A stretch of DNA of 64,000 nt, taken from the NCBI GenBank assembly GCA_964404445.1, contig CAYOJW010000003.1, forward strand, positions 496,001 to 560,000, in the 5' to 3' direction. The translations under genes and the position numbers were made by a program. The stretch comes from UBA2336 sp964404445. GTDB taxonomy: Bacteria > Bacteroidota > Bacteroidia > Cytophagales > Cyclobacteriaceae. Positions 43,460-53,288 of the stretch are shown piece after piece; within the stretch, counting starts at the first letter, position 1; each line of letters begins with the position of its first letter. Under the pieces are notes generated by a model. It ran no database searches and was not told the origin of the DNA. It saw only the letters and a list, made by a program, of their open reading frames with translations.

Positions 43460-44674
43460 ATGAAGTCTATTTTCTCTTCTCCTTCTGGTAACAAGAGTTA
43501 TCTGCTGCCATTCATTTTAGTGAGCAGTTTATTTTTAATGTGGGGCATGGCTCACGGCCTGTTAGATGTATTGAACAAACATTTTCAGGTTGCATTTTCG
43601 ATGAGTAAAGCCCAATCAGGGCTGGTTCAGTTTTCGACTTACATTGCCTATGGATTGATGAGTGTGCCTGCGGGTTACTTCATGAAACGTTATGGTTATC
43701 AGAAAGGGATTATCTTCGGATTGTTTCTGTATGCTGTTGGTTGCTTCAGTTTTATTCCGGCAGCCTGGTTACATTCGGCAAACCCGTTTTTAATTGCTTT
43801 GTTCGTTGTTGCTTGCGGGCTTTGCTTCTTAGAAGCTGCAGCCAATCCTTATTCAACAGTATTGGGTCCCAAAGAAAGCGGGGCACAACGGCTCAACCTG
43901 TCTCAATCGTTTAACGGATTAGGCTGGGTGTTAGGGCCATTTATTGGCGGGCAGTTAATATTAGGTGCTACACAAGGTGATACAATGGCACTCACCAAGC
44001 CTTATATCCTAATTGGCATTTGTATTTTAATCATCACCATTTGTTTTTTCTTCATCAAGCTACCCGAAATAAAAGAAACAGAAGATGATATTAATAGTCA
44101 CAACCCTGATGCCAGTCAAAATAAATCGTTATGGGCGCACAAGCATTTTGTTTTGGCCGTTGTTGCCCAAGTTCTGTACATGGCTGCGCAATCTGGTGTG
44201 TTCGGATTCTTCATCAACTATGTAACGGAATTAGATTCAACCATTTCGCCTTTAGTGGCCTCACGTTTTCTGGCATTCGGGGGTATGTTGCTTTTCATGA
44301 TTGGCAGACTTTCGGGCAGTTTAGTTATGGGGAAATTCAAGCCTGAAAAAATATTGTCGCTCTATGCCTTTGTTTGTTCTATCTGCATGGTGCTGGTGGT
44401 TTTTGAGTTGGGGGCAATATCACTCTATGCATTGTATGTGAGCTTCTTCTTTATGTCGATTATGTTCCCCACCATTTTCGCTTTGGGGCTTGCACGCATG
44501 GGCACACATACCGAACGCGCGGCTTCATTCCTGACCATGGCTGTTGCCGGAGGAGCAGTTTCACCCATCCTCATGGGTTACATCGGTGAACACAATATGG
44601 CGATCGGGTTTACCATTCCACTGTTTTGTTTTCTGTTTATTCTCTTCTATGGAGTGAAGGGATATAAAATGTAA
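43460..44674 (+). CDS. fucP: L-fucose:H+ symporter family permease, probably also D-arabinose
   Basis: 404 residues, about 12 transmembrane helices, MFS fold. FucP features include FLMWGMAHGLLDVLNKHFQ near the N-terminus (a conserved FucP pattern, about residues 22-42) and SGLVQFSTYIAYGLMSVPAG. E. coli FucP imports L-fucose and also D-arabinose. First enzyme/transport gene after the operators, 41 bases before fucI. It should bring monosaccharide across the inner membrane after periplasmic cleavage. Confidence 0.9.
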   Translation: MKSIFSSPSGNKSYLLPFILVSSLFLMWGMAHGLLDVLNKHFQVAFSMSKAQSGLVQFSTYIAYGLMSVPAGYFMKRYGYQKGIIFGLFLYAVGCFSFIPAAWLHSANPFLIALFVVACGLCFLEAAANPYSTVLGPKESGAQRLNLSQSFNGLGWVLGPFIGGQLILGATQGDTMALTKPYILIGICILIITICFFFIKLPEIKETEDDINSHNPDASQNKSLWAHKHFVLAVVAQVLYMAAQSGVFGFFINYVTELDSTISPLVASRFLAFGGMLLFMIGRLSGSLVMGKFKPEKILSLYAFVCSICMVLVVFELGAISLYALYVSFFFMSIMFPTIFALGLARMGTHTERAASFLTMAVAGGAVSPILMGYIGEHNMAIGFTIPLFCFLFILFYGVKGYKM

Positions 44675-44714
44675 TAACACTTAAAAAACAACCTACTATC
44701 AAAATACTATAAAG

Positions 44715-46493
44715 ATGAAAGCACAGCAAAATTACCCTAAAATTGGCATCCGCCCGATTATTGATGGCCGCAGGGGAGGTATCCGTGAATCGCTGGAAGA
44801 AACCACGATGAACATGGCAAAAAATGCAGCCGCTTTTTTTCAAAAAAACCTTCATTACCCAGACGGTACACCTGTTCAATGTGTAATAGCCGATACCTGT
44901 ATAGGCGGAGTAAAAGAAGCGGCCGACTGCGCATCGAAATTTGAACGCGAAAACGTTGGTCTTTCGCTTTCCGTTACGCCTTGTTGGTGCTATGGTTCTG
45001 AAACCATGGATATGAATCCGCTGATTCCTAAAGCTGTTTGGGGTTTTAACGGAACCGAACGTCCGGGGGCAGTTTACTTAGCCGCTGTGCTGGCCGCGCA
45101 CAATCAGAAAGGACTTCCTGCCTTTGGTATCTATGGGCACGAAGTGCAAGATATTGGCGATACAGTTATCCCTGAAGATGTACAGGAGAAACTTTTACGC
45201 TTTGCACGTGCCGGATTGGCCGTAGCCCTGATGCGGGGAAAATCTTATCTGGCCATCGGTTCGGTTTGTATGGGCATTGCAGGCTCTATCGTAAATGCTG
45301 ATTTTTTACAGGAGTACCTGGGTATGCGTACCGAATATGTTGACAGCTCGGAAATCATCCGAAGAATAGAAAAAGAAATTTACGACAAAGACGAATATAA
45401 GAAAGCCATTGCGTGGGTAGAGAAAAATTGCAAGCCTAACGAACTGCCCGACCACAACCCCGAACATTTAGTGCGTAGTCGCGCACAAAAAGATGCCGAC
45501 TGGAAGTATGTTACGAAAATGACAATCATCATGCGTGACCTGATGATCGGGAACAAGAAACTGAACGATATGGGCTTTGGTGAAGAAGCATTAGGGCACA
45601 ATGCAATTGCAGGAGGTTTTCAAGGTCAACGCCAATGGACGGACTTTCTACCAAACGGTGATTTCGCTGAAGCAATCCTGAATACTTCCTTCGATTGGAA
45701 TGGGATTCGCGCTCCCTTCACATTTGCCACAGAGAATGACTATCTCAATGCGGTATCAATGCTTTTTGGCAACCTGCTAACGAATACTGCACAAATTTTT
45801 GCCGATGTAAGAACTTATTGGAGTCCGGAGTCGATCGAACGTGTAACAGGGTGGAGACCTGACGGGATATTAAAAGCCGGAGTAATTCACCTAATTAATT
45901 CAGGAGCCTGTACCCTTGATGCTACAGGAGAACAAACGGAAGCCGGTAAGCCTGTTATGAAACCGTATTGGAAAATCAACGAAGCAGAAATTAACGCCAT
46001 GCTGAAAGCAACACAATGGGGGCCTTCATCACTCGAATATTTCCGTGGTGGTGGTTATTCCTCCAAACTCTTGTCGAAAGCCGGGATGCCCGTTACCATG
46101 TGCCGTTTAAATATGGTAAAAGGCGCAGGGCCTGTATTGCAAATAGCCGAGGGCTGGACGGCAACCTTTCCCCAAGAAGTGTTTGATGTTATCGACAAAC
46201 GTACCGATAAAACGTGGCCTTCTACCTTCTTCGTTCCACGCGTTACCGGTGAAGGACGTTTCAAAGATGTGTATTCGGTTATGAACAACTGGGGAGCCAA
46301 TCATGGAGCGATCAGTTATGGGCACATTGGGGCAGACTTGATCACGTTAGCCTCAATCCTTTCAATACCCGTGAACATGCATAATGTAGATGACTTAAAA
46401 ATTTTCCGTCCATCGGCCTGGTCGGCTTTTGGATCAGACGGTGAGGGCTCTGATTACCGAGCTTGTGCCGCTTATGGACCACTGTATAAATAA
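44715..46493 (+). CDS. fucI: L-fucose isomerase, likely acting as D-arabinose isomerase
   Basis: 592 residues, the family length. Start MKAQQNYPKIGIRPIIDGRRGGI and later blocks PCWCYGSETMDM, WGFNGTERPGAVYLAA, YGHEVQDIGD and NNWGANHGAISYGHIGADL match FucI. Mn-dependent, it turns L-fucose into L-fuculose and D-arabinose into D-ribulose (EC 5.3.1.3). No fucose aldolase gene (fucA), fuculokinase or alpha-fucosidase occurs in the window, whereas a ribulokinase-like gene is in the locus; this argues for the D-arabinose role. Confidence 0.95.
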   Translation: MKAQQNYPKIGIRPIIDGRRGGIRESLEETTMNMAKNAAAFFQKNLHYPDGTPVQCVIADTCIGGVKEAADCASKFERENVGLSLSVTPCWCYGSETMDMNPLIPKAVWGFNGTERPGAVYLAAVLAAHNQKGLPAFGIYGHEVQDIGDTVIPEDVQEKLLRFARAGLAVALMRGKSYLAIGSVCMGIAGSIVNADFLQEYLGMRTEYVDSSEIIRRIEKEIYDKDEYKKAIAWVEKNCKPNELPDHNPEHLVRSRAQKDADWKYVTKMTIIMRDLMIGNKKLNDMGFGEEALGHNAIAGGFQGQRQWTDFLPNGDFAEAILNTSFDWNGIRAPFTFATENDYLNAVSMLFGNLLTNTAQIFADVRTYWSPESIERVTGWRPDGILKAGVIHLINSGACTLDATGEQTEAGKPVMKPYWKINEAEINAMLKATQWGPSSLEYFRGGGYSSKLLSKAGMPVTMCRLNMVKGAGPVLQIAEGWTATFPQEVFDVIDKRTDKTWPSTFFVPRVTGEGRFKDVYSVMNNWGANHGAISYGHIGADLITLASILSIPVNMHNVDDLKIFRPSAWSAFGSDGEGSDYRACAAYGPLYK

Positions 46494-46513
46494 ACCAAAC
46501 CTAAAAAACCAGT

Positions 46514-47713
46514 ATGCCTATGAAAGAAGCAAAGACAAAAACAATTTTCGGTATCCTGCTGGCACTGCTGTTTTGCTACCCTGCATTTTCCCAAACCAAC
46601 CTGACGGGGGAAATGTTTGATCTGGCAAAATTGAAGGCAGGAGTAAAAAACAAACGTGTTTCAAGTACCGATCCAACGGGTGGCAACCGCGATCATCTTG
46701 AACCGTTTCAACCTGGAGAGAAAAGGATCATTGCCGATATAAAAGGAACGGGGGTGATTAACCACATTTGGGTTACCATTGCACCGCCTCCAGGTGAATT
46801 GAGTCGCAATGATATTATCATTCGCATGTATTGGGATGGAAACAGTTATCCATCTGTTGAATCACCCATCGGGCCTTTTTTTGGACAGGGGTGGGACGAA
46901 CGGTATAACTATGCCTCTCTTCCGTTGTCGGCAGGTCCCGAAAACGGAACCGGAATGTCGAGTTATTTTGCCATGCCTTTTGAAAAGGGGGCAAGAATAG
47001 AAATAGAAAACCAAACCGATAAAACAATTAATGCTTTTTATTTTTATATCGACTACGTTGAAATGAACAAATTGCCCGAGGGCATGGGGCGTTTCCACGC
47101 CTGGTATAACCACAATGTTACCGAAGCTCTTCCCGAAGGGGAAACCGAATGGGGGCTTACGGCTCCGCAAAAGCCTAATACAAAAGGTGAGAGGAATTAT
47201 GTATTTATTCAAACGAAAGGTAAAGGCCATTTTGTAGGCATTAACTATTACGTTCATTCACCCACGCCCATGTGGTATGGCGAAGGAGATGATATGTGGT
47301 TTATTGATGGTGAAAAAACACCTTCACTGATCGGTACTGGTACCGAAGATTTTTTCAACACTTCCTGGTGTCCGAAAGAACCGTTTTCGCATCCTTATTT
47401 TGGTTATCCACGGGTAAACAACGACATAGGCTGGTTAGGGCGCACACATGTTTACCGTTTCTTTGTTAATGACCCCATCTTCTTCGAAAAAGAAGTAAGG
47501 GGAACGATCGAATCGGGACATGACAATAACCTTACGCTTGATCTGGCAAGTGTTGCGTACTGGTATCAGGATAAATCGACAGCGCTTCCGGTTGCCCCCA
47601 CAAAAGAAATGCGTAAGCCCAAACCATTTATTAACCACATGGATATGCATAAGTGGAGAGATGCGTGGCGTAAGGCAAAAGGGAATGACTCAAAACTTTG
47701 GGGAAATGAGTAG
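46514..47713 (+). CDS. secreted GH172 (DUF2961) glycoside hydrolase
   Basis: 399 residues with a signal peptide (about 8-26, IFGILLALLFCYPAFSQ). DUF2961 features: GTGVINHIWVTIAPP, IIIRMYWDGNSYPSVESPIG, YASLPLSAGPENGTG, GRFHAWYNHN, and the GTGTEDFF motif (likely with a catalytic acidic residue). GH172 enzymes are exo-acting alpha-D-arabinofuranosidases or alpha-D-fructofuranosidases; they form jelly-roll oligomers. In this context the D-arabinofuranosidase role is more likely. First of two copies. Confidence 0.9.
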   Translation: MPMKEAKTKTIFGILLALLFCYPAFSQTNLTGEMFDLAKLKAGVKNKRVSSTDPTGGNRDHLEPFQPGEKRIIADIKGTGVINHIWVTIAPPPGELSRNDIIIRMYWDGNSYPSVESPIGPFFGQGWDERYNYASLPLSAGPENGTGMSSYFAMPFEKGARIEIENQTDKTINAFYFYIDYVEMNKLPEGMGRFHAWYNHNVTEALPEGETEWGLTAPQKPNTKGERNYVFIQTKGKGHFVGINYYVHSPTPMWYGEGDDMWFIDGEKTPSLIGTGTEDFFNTSWCPKEPFSHPYFGYPRVNNDIGWLGRTHVYRFFVNDPIFFEKEVRGTIESGHDNNLTLDLASVAYWYQDKSTALPVAPTKEMRKPKPFINHMDMHKWRDAWRKAKGNDSKLWGNE

Positions 47714-47733
47714 TGAACTTAAAAGATAATATT

Positions 47734-50700
47734 ATGAAAAATTTTACGAGTGCGATTAATAAAATATTGCTGATTAGCCTGTTTTCGAGTATTGCATTTT
47801 ATTCAAATGCTTCAAGAAAACTTGTCGTGCAGCAACAAGCAAAAGAGGTTCGGGGAGTAGTTACCGAAAAAGAGACTAGCCAGCCGCTATCGGGGGTAAG
47901 TGTTTATGTGAAGGGAACCACGCTGGGTACAAGCACGAATGCTGCCGGAGAGTACGTTATTAGCGTACCCTCTGATGCTGCCATACTGGTGTTTTCTTTT
48001 ATCAGTAAAAAAACTGAAGAACGTTCGGTTAGTAGCCATTCGGTAATCAATGTTGTTTTGCAAGATGATGCCACGCTGTTGGATGAAGTGGTTTATACCG
48101 GTTATATGACCCAGAGAAAAGCCGATTTAACCAGTTCGGTAGCGATGGCATCGGGCAGCGATATTTCCAAAAACCCCTCGGCCAATGCCTTGAAATCATT
48201 ACAGGGAAAACTCTCGGGTGTGTTAATTACTACCAATGGCGGTAACCCTGCCGAAGGTGTTAATATACAAATCAGGGGACTGTCATCGCTTTCAGGAGGT
48301 GTGCGGCCTTTAATTGTATTAGATGGTATGCCGACTGCCAATTTGAACCTTCGCGATATAAACGGTAGCGACATTGAGTCGATACAGGTATTAAAAGATG
48401 CCGCTTCGGCCAGTATTTATGGGGCACGGGCTTCGGGAGGGGTAATATTAATCCAGACTAAAAAAGGAAAAGCCGGAAAAACAACCGTTGAGTACAACAA
48501 CAGTATTTCGTTTAGTAAAGTGCTTAACAAGCCTACGCTGATGAATGCCGAGCAATACGGTATTGCAGCTTTTAGGGCGCAAGCTTATGACGAGCAGGTA
48601 TATGGTACTGCGATGTCGTTGCCCACTACTTATGATTTCACATGGCACCGCGATGGTGATGGGCGGGCTGTATTGGATGACGTGAAAGTAGCCGAATGGC
48701 TGAACCCCGAACAAACCGTACGCGGTTCGGATGTTAACTGGCTCGATCAGATACTTCAAACAGCGATAATGCAAAACCACCAACTTACCGTTTCGACCGG
48801 AACCGACAGATCCAAGAGCCTGCTTTCGTTAGGTTACTATAACAACGAAGGAACACAGATACACACTTTCTTCAAACAATATTCGGTTCGTTCAAATACA
48901 GAGTACAACCTGATCGAGAACCGTTTGAAAATCGGTGAAAACCTGGCCGTTTCGTACCTGCAGTATCGCGATGCCAACGAAACCCGATGGGCTATGATTA
49001 ACCCACCGGCAAGCCCTGTGTATGACATTAACGGAAACTGGGCAGGAGCAACGGGTTTTGACGATTTCTCAAACCCTGTACGTTTGTTGAAAATGAACAA
49101 GGATAACATAAACCACTTTTCGAAAGTACTCGGTAACATTTACATGGATTTGAATATCTGGAATGGAATATCGGCACGAACACAGTTTGGTGTTGACTAC
49201 GGCAATGCCTACAACCGGGCGATTGATGGGCTTTGGTCTGAAACAGGTGGCCGTAACAGCAATGGCGAAAATTATGTAGGAAGCTACCAGTCGCACACCT
49301 TAAATTACGTTTGGACAAACACCTTATCGTACAACCTGAGTAAAGGCAAGCATAATGTTGATGCCGTGTTGGGAACTGAATTTACCCGTTACGTGCAAGA
49401 GGGATACTCGGCACGAAGAGAAGGTGTATATCTTGAAGACAGAGATTTCGCGCACATCGGTGTAACAACTGGCTCGAAATATTCGCTGGGAAGCTCGGCC
49501 GATGAGTACGCTTATTTCTCGGTGTTTGGTAAAGCCAACTATGCCTACGATGGAAAGTACCTGCTTTCGTTTACACTAAGACGTGACGGATCGTCACTTT
49601 TCGGAAGCAATAACCGTTATGCGACATTCCCGGCCGTTTCGGGCGGATGGCGCGTTAGTGAAGAATCGTTTATGAAAGATTATAGTTTTATATCCGACCT
49701 TAAATTACGTGCAAGCTGGGGCGAAAATGGAAACGTACAAGGGTTGCCACGAGGCTACACAACCACTCCGTTTACAACCGATTATTTCGGAACATCTTAC
49801 CCGATAGAGGGTAACGAATCAGGCCAGCTTTGGTCGGGCTACAGAAGAACCTGGTTAGGTAATCCCAATCTTAAATGGGAAACAACCAAACAAACCGATA
49901 TAGCCATCGACTACGGATTTTTGAATCAGCGCATTTACGGATCGTTTGGATACTACTACAAGAAAACACAAGACGTTCTTGTTCAGGTGCCGTACATCGC
50001 AGCCATGGGTGAGGGGGGCGAACCCTGGATTAACGGAGCCAGCATGAATAACCAGGGTATTGAATTTGATATTACCTATAAGAATAATCGTGAAAAGGCT
50101 TTTCAATATGCCATTTCGCTTAACGTAGGTACTTATAGAACTAAGTTGGTTGACCTCCCTGTAGATGTTATTAACCGTTATGCGGGCGATGGTATGCGCG
50201 ATTTTGTAACCGGCCGCACACCTAATATCTATTATGGATTGGTGGCAGACGGTATCTTTAAAACTCAGGAAGAAGTAGATAACCATGCCGAGCAAACCGG
50301 AAAGGCAGTGGGGCGGATACGGTATAAGGATTTAGACGGCAACGGTGTAGTCAATGAATTGAACGACAGAACGTTTATTGGTATAAGTGACCCCGATTTC
50401 TTCGGTGGTGTTACCTTCGATCTCAGCTACAAAAACTTCGATCTGAATATATTTTTCCAGGGCATTTTTGGCAACATGGTTGTTAACGATTGGAAACGCG
50501 AAAGCGACCTGTGGAACATATCGGTTCCATCAGGAAAAAACCATGACGTAAGAATACTGGATGGATGGTATTTCGATAACCCGAAATCAAACATCCCGGC
50601 TATTTCCAATTCAAATGTAAATAGCGAACAGGTGTTTTCTTCGTACTATGTTGAAAACGGCTCGTATATGAAATTGCGTAACATCGAACTGGGCTATACC

Positions 50701-50874
50701 GTACCCAAAAAACTTACCAGCAAGTTGTATATCGAAAACCTGCGCGTGTATGCATCGGCACGTAACGTACTCACGTTCAAAAAATCAAGCTATACCAGCT
50801 TCGATCCTGAAATGCCAGGCTATGGATATTTAACGCCTGCATTCTTTGCGCTTGGGCTTAATGTTAAATTTTAA
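47734..50874 (+). CDS. SusC/RagA-type TonB-dependent outer-membrane transporter
   Basis: 1046 residues. Signal peptide about 1-26; a CarboxypepD_reg-like domain (VRGVVTEKETSQPLSGVSVY, about 38-115); plug domain with LDEVVYTGYMTQRKADLTSS and VNIQIRGLSSLSGGVRPLIV; and a 22-strand barrel ending AFFALGLNVKF, with a terminal Phe. It imports oligosaccharides in complex with the SusD-like protein encoded next. ATG at 47734 chosen; a GTG at 47713 adds seven residues. Confidence 0.96.
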   Translation: MKNFTSAINKILLISLFSSIAFYSNASRKLVVQQQAKEVRGVVTEKETSQPLSGVSVYVKGTTLGTSTNAAGEYVISVPSDAAILVFSFISKKTEERSVSSHSVINVVLQDDATLLDEVVYTGYMTQRKADLTSSVAMASGSDISKNPSANALKSLQGKLSGVLITTNGGNPAEGVNIQIRGLSSLSGGVRPLIVLDGMPTANLNLRDINGSDIESIQVLKDAASASIYGARASGGVILIQTKKGKAGKTTVEYNNSISFSKVLNKPTLMNAEQYGIAAFRAQAYDEQVYGTAMSLPTTYDFTWHRDGDGRAVLDDVKVAEWLNPEQTVRGSDVNWLDQILQTAIMQNHQLTVSTGTDRSKSLLSLGYYNNEGTQIHTFFKQYSVRSNTEYNLIENRLKIGENLAVSYLQYRDANETRWAMINPPASPVYDINGNWAGATGFDDFSNPVRLLKMNKDNINHFSKVLGNIYMDLNIWNGISARTQFGVDYGNAYNRAIDGLWSETGGRNSNGENYVGSYQSHTLNYVWTNTLSYNLSKGKHNVDAVLGTEFTRYVQEGYSARREGVYLEDRDFAHIGVTTGSKYSLGSSADEYAYFSVFGKANYAYDGKYLLSFTLRRDGSSLFGSNNRYATFPAVSGGWRVSEESFMKDYSFISDLKLRASWGENGNVQGLPRGYTTTPFTTDYFGTSYPIEGNESGQLWSGYRRTWLGNPNLKWETTKQTDIAIDYGFLNQRIYGSFGYYYKKTQDVLVQVPYIAAMGEGGEPWINGASMNNQGIEFDITYKNNREKAFQYAISLNVGTYRTKLVDLPVDVINRYAGDGMRDFVTGRTPNIYYGLVADGIFKTQEEVDNHAEQTGKAVGRIRYKDLDGNGVVNELNDRTFIGISDPDFFGGVTFDLSYKNFDLNIFFQGIFGNMVVNDWKRESDLWNISVPSGKNHDVRILDGWYFDNPKSNIPAISNSNVNSEQVFSSYYVENGSYMKLRNIELGYTVPKKLTSKLYIENLRVYASARNVLTFKKSSYTSFDPEMPGYGYLTPAFFALGLNVKF

Positions 50875-50885
50875 AACTAATTGTT

Positions 50886-52694
50886 ATGAAAAATTTTAAA
50901 GCAATACTATTAATCTTAACCATACTGTTTACGATAAGCAGTTGTGCGGATTACTTAGAAGTAAACCCCAAGCAGGTGTTGGATGAGGGGTTACTCAATT
51001 CAGCCGATGACATGGAAGGCTTTGTAACGGCAGCGTATGCCCGTATTACAGATATGCCCAGTTGGGACTCGCCCTTTTCACCCTGGTGGTCGGGCTCCAT
51101 GCGCTCGGACGACTCCTATAAAGGCGGTGGCGGAGTTTGGGACGGAGGCGATGGCTGGGGTTTTATGGAAACCTTCGTAAACCTGACTCCGAATGGTTGG
51201 CCGATTGACTACCCATGGTATATATCATATCAGGTTATTCAACGTTGCAATACAGCCATTCAAAAAATGCAAGCAATTTCGGATGATCAATTTCCGATGA
51301 AGAGTGTTAGAATCGGTGAGATGAAATTCATCCGGGGTTTTGTTCATTTTCGTTTGAAAGAATTCTTTAAGTACATTCCCTATATCGATGAAACCGTTGT
51401 GGGCAGCACACCTCAGTTTGAAGCCATATCCAACCGAGATAAAAATCAGCCTAATGACTTGTATATATGGGAACGCATTTTAGCAGACTTTAAAGATGCG
51501 GAAGACAGACTTCCGGTTGTGCAACCCGAAATAGGAAGGGTAAATAAAAATGCAGCTACCGCTATGGTAGGTCAGGTTTTACTGTTTATGGCTTATGAAC
51601 AAAATGATAACCATCAGGTAGTAAACATCAGTCAGGAAAAACTGAACGAGGCACTTACGTATTTCAATAAAATAACCGATCAGGAAGGCGGAGCTGTTGA
51701 TTTGTGTGCCGACTACGGTGAAAATTTTGTAGCCGAATCCGACAACAACACCAAAGAATCGATTTGGGAAATACAATACTCCATTGACGATAACAGTTTT
51801 ACAGGAGGGAAGATAAACCGGGGCGAAGGCTTGAACCACCCTTGGTATTGGGGAGGGTTTATTTGCTGTGGCTTTCATCACATAAGCTATAACATGGGTA
51901 ACGCCTTTAAAACCGATGCCAACGGTTTGCCACTGTTCGATACATACAATGACGACAGCTACGGTGATTATATTAAAGATGTGAATGGAGTGGTGGATAC
52001 CGATATTGTTCAAGCCGGAAACCCCGATTTCTTCAACAGCTATAATTTCGATCCGCGTTTCAGCCACACCATTGGCGTGCCCGGGCACCCGTGGAAGTAC
52101 GACCCGAACCTGATTTTTGCAGCCGGTGGTATTCGCAACGGGTTTGAATATGGCTGGTTAAAATCTGTGAAAGAACTCCCGCACCCGGGTTGTGGTTGTC
52201 TTTTATATGACGGTTGGCAGTTCAACTCCATGAACAAACGGATGATCAGGTACGATGAAGTATTGTTATGGAAGGCCGAAGCGCTTATTCAACTAAACAG
52301 GCATAACGAAGCATTGCCTCTCATTAACAAACTGCGTACACGGGCCGCCAACAGCGTAAGCCGTTTGGTAAAAGCCAATGGCGATCCTATAATGAATTAT
52401 GTTGTTGAAACTTATCAGCCGGGCGTAAACTGTACATGGGATAAAGACTTCGCCTGGAAAGCCCTGCAATGGGAAAGCCGCATTGAGCTGGCCGGTGAAG
52501 GCCGCAGGTTCTTCAACTTACAACGTTGGGGAGTTTTGGAAGAAACCATGAATAGCTACTTCCTGAAAGAAAAAGAACGCTTTAATTGGATGAACAACGC
52601 ACGGTTTACAGCCGGTCGTGATGAGTATTTCCCGATACCACAAAACCAAATGAAGTGGGCAAAGGGTAACTATACACAAAACCCAGGGTATTGA
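50886..52694 (+). CDS. SusD/RagB-type surface glycan-binding lipoprotein
   Basis: 602 residues. Lipoprotein signal (ILLILTILFTISSC, lipobox Cys at about 20), then the SusD start ADYLEVNPKQVLDEGLLNS, TPR-like helices, and a C-terminal ARFTAGRDEYFPIPQNQMKW, the usual end of the family. It should bind the arabinan at the cell surface and hand oligosaccharides to the SusC-like channel. Starts 11 bases after the susC stop. Confidence 0.95.
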   Translation: MKNFKAILLILTILFTISSCADYLEVNPKQVLDEGLLNSADDMEGFVTAAYARITDMPSWDSPFSPWWSGSMRSDDSYKGGGGVWDGGDGWGFMETFVNLTPNGWPIDYPWYISYQVIQRCNTAIQKMQAISDDQFPMKSVRIGEMKFIRGFVHFRLKEFFKYIPYIDETVVGSTPQFEAISNRDKNQPNDLYIWERILADFKDAEDRLPVVQPEIGRVNKNAATAMVGQVLLFMAYEQNDNHQVVNISQEKLNEALTYFNKITDQEGGAVDLCADYGENFVAESDNNTKESIWEIQYSIDDNSFTGGKINRGEGLNHPWYWGGFICCGFHHISYNMGNAFKTDANGLPLFDTYNDDSYGDYIKDVNGVVDTDIVQAGNPDFFNSYNFDPRFSHTIGVPGHPWKYDPNLIFAAGGIRNGFEYGWLKSVKELPHPGCGCLLYDGWQFNSMNKRMIRYDEVLLWKAEALIQLNRHNEALPLINKLRTRAANSVSRLVKANGDPIMNYVVETYQPGVNCTWDKDFAWKALQWESRIELAGEGRRFFNLQRWGVLEETMNSYFLKEKERFNWMNNARFTAGRDEYFPIPQNQMKWAKGNYTQNPGY

Positions 52695-52722
52695 TTGCGG
52701 ATTATTTTAAACATTGACAGTT

Positions 52723-53133
52723 ATGAAAAATATACTAAAAATACTTAGCGTAACATTGATTGGTATTCTGCTCACCGGTTGTTACGACCGGGATGTTATT
52801 GACGACAAAGGGTTTCACCACCCGTTGCCCGAAGTGCAAAACCTGGACTACACAAAAACAGGGAATGTTGTTACCTTAACCTGGCAAATACCCGACAATA
52901 TTTCGTCTGACTTTCGCAGACCGGTTGAAGTAAGCGTACAGGTAGTAGAAAATAATATCTACAAGCAAAAGGTTGCGGTATTAAACGAAGGCACAACAGT
53001 AAATATTTCCGTTAATGATAACAGGGAATACCGGTTTGTGGTAAAACTGTTGGGATTTTTAACGCCCGAGGCGATGGAAACAGGCCGACCCGACAGGGTA
53101 TTTTCAAAAGGAAAGGTTATTGTGGTTGATTGA
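52723..53133 (+). CDS. DUF4945 surface lipoprotein
   Basis: 136 residues. Lipobox LLTGC near residue 21 (ILKILSVTLIGILLTGC). The body (LPEVQNLDYTKTGNVVTLTW, VNISVNDNREYRFVVKLLGF) is a fibronectin-like beta-sandwich typical of DUF4945, often found beside SusC/SusD pairs. Probably a surface glycan-binding or scaffold protein. ATG at 52723; the TTG at 52714 is the longer alternative. Confidence 0.78.
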   Translation: MKNILKILSVTLIGILLTGCYDRDVIDDKGFHHPLPEVQNLDYTKTGNVVTLTWQIPDNISSDFRRPVEVSVQVVENNIYKQKVAVLNEGTTVNISVNDNREYRFVVKLLGFLTPEAMETGRPDRVFSKGKVIVVD

Positions 53134-53164
53134 TGTGAGCGTGTGCAGTTTTGTGCATACAGTA

Positions 53165-53228
53165 GGGTTCAATAACCCGCATTTAAAAGTGATTGAGGGT
53201 GTTCTGTATAATTAACATACAGGACACC
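53165..53228. terminator. two hairpins between the DUF4945 and GH183 genes
   Basis: GGGTT-CAAT-AACCC (53165-53178) and GGTGTTCTGTA / TACAGGACACC (53198-53208 and 53218-53228, one G-U type mismatch, 9-base loop) form tandem hairpins. Only TTCAT follows, with no long T-tract. They may partly terminate or process the transcript after SusC/SusD/DUF4945, giving fewer copies of the downstream enzyme mRNA. Confidence 0.5.
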
Positions 53229-53288
53229 TTCATAAACTGAATATTACTTGAATATTTACAAACAAATTGTGAACGCATTGTTTTCCGG

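Noticed and set aside
43460..46493. L-fucose utilization locus
   Set aside because: fucP and fucI alone would fit, but there is no fuculokinase, fuculose-phosphate aldolase or alpha-L-fucosidase in the locus, and the kinase is AraB-like.
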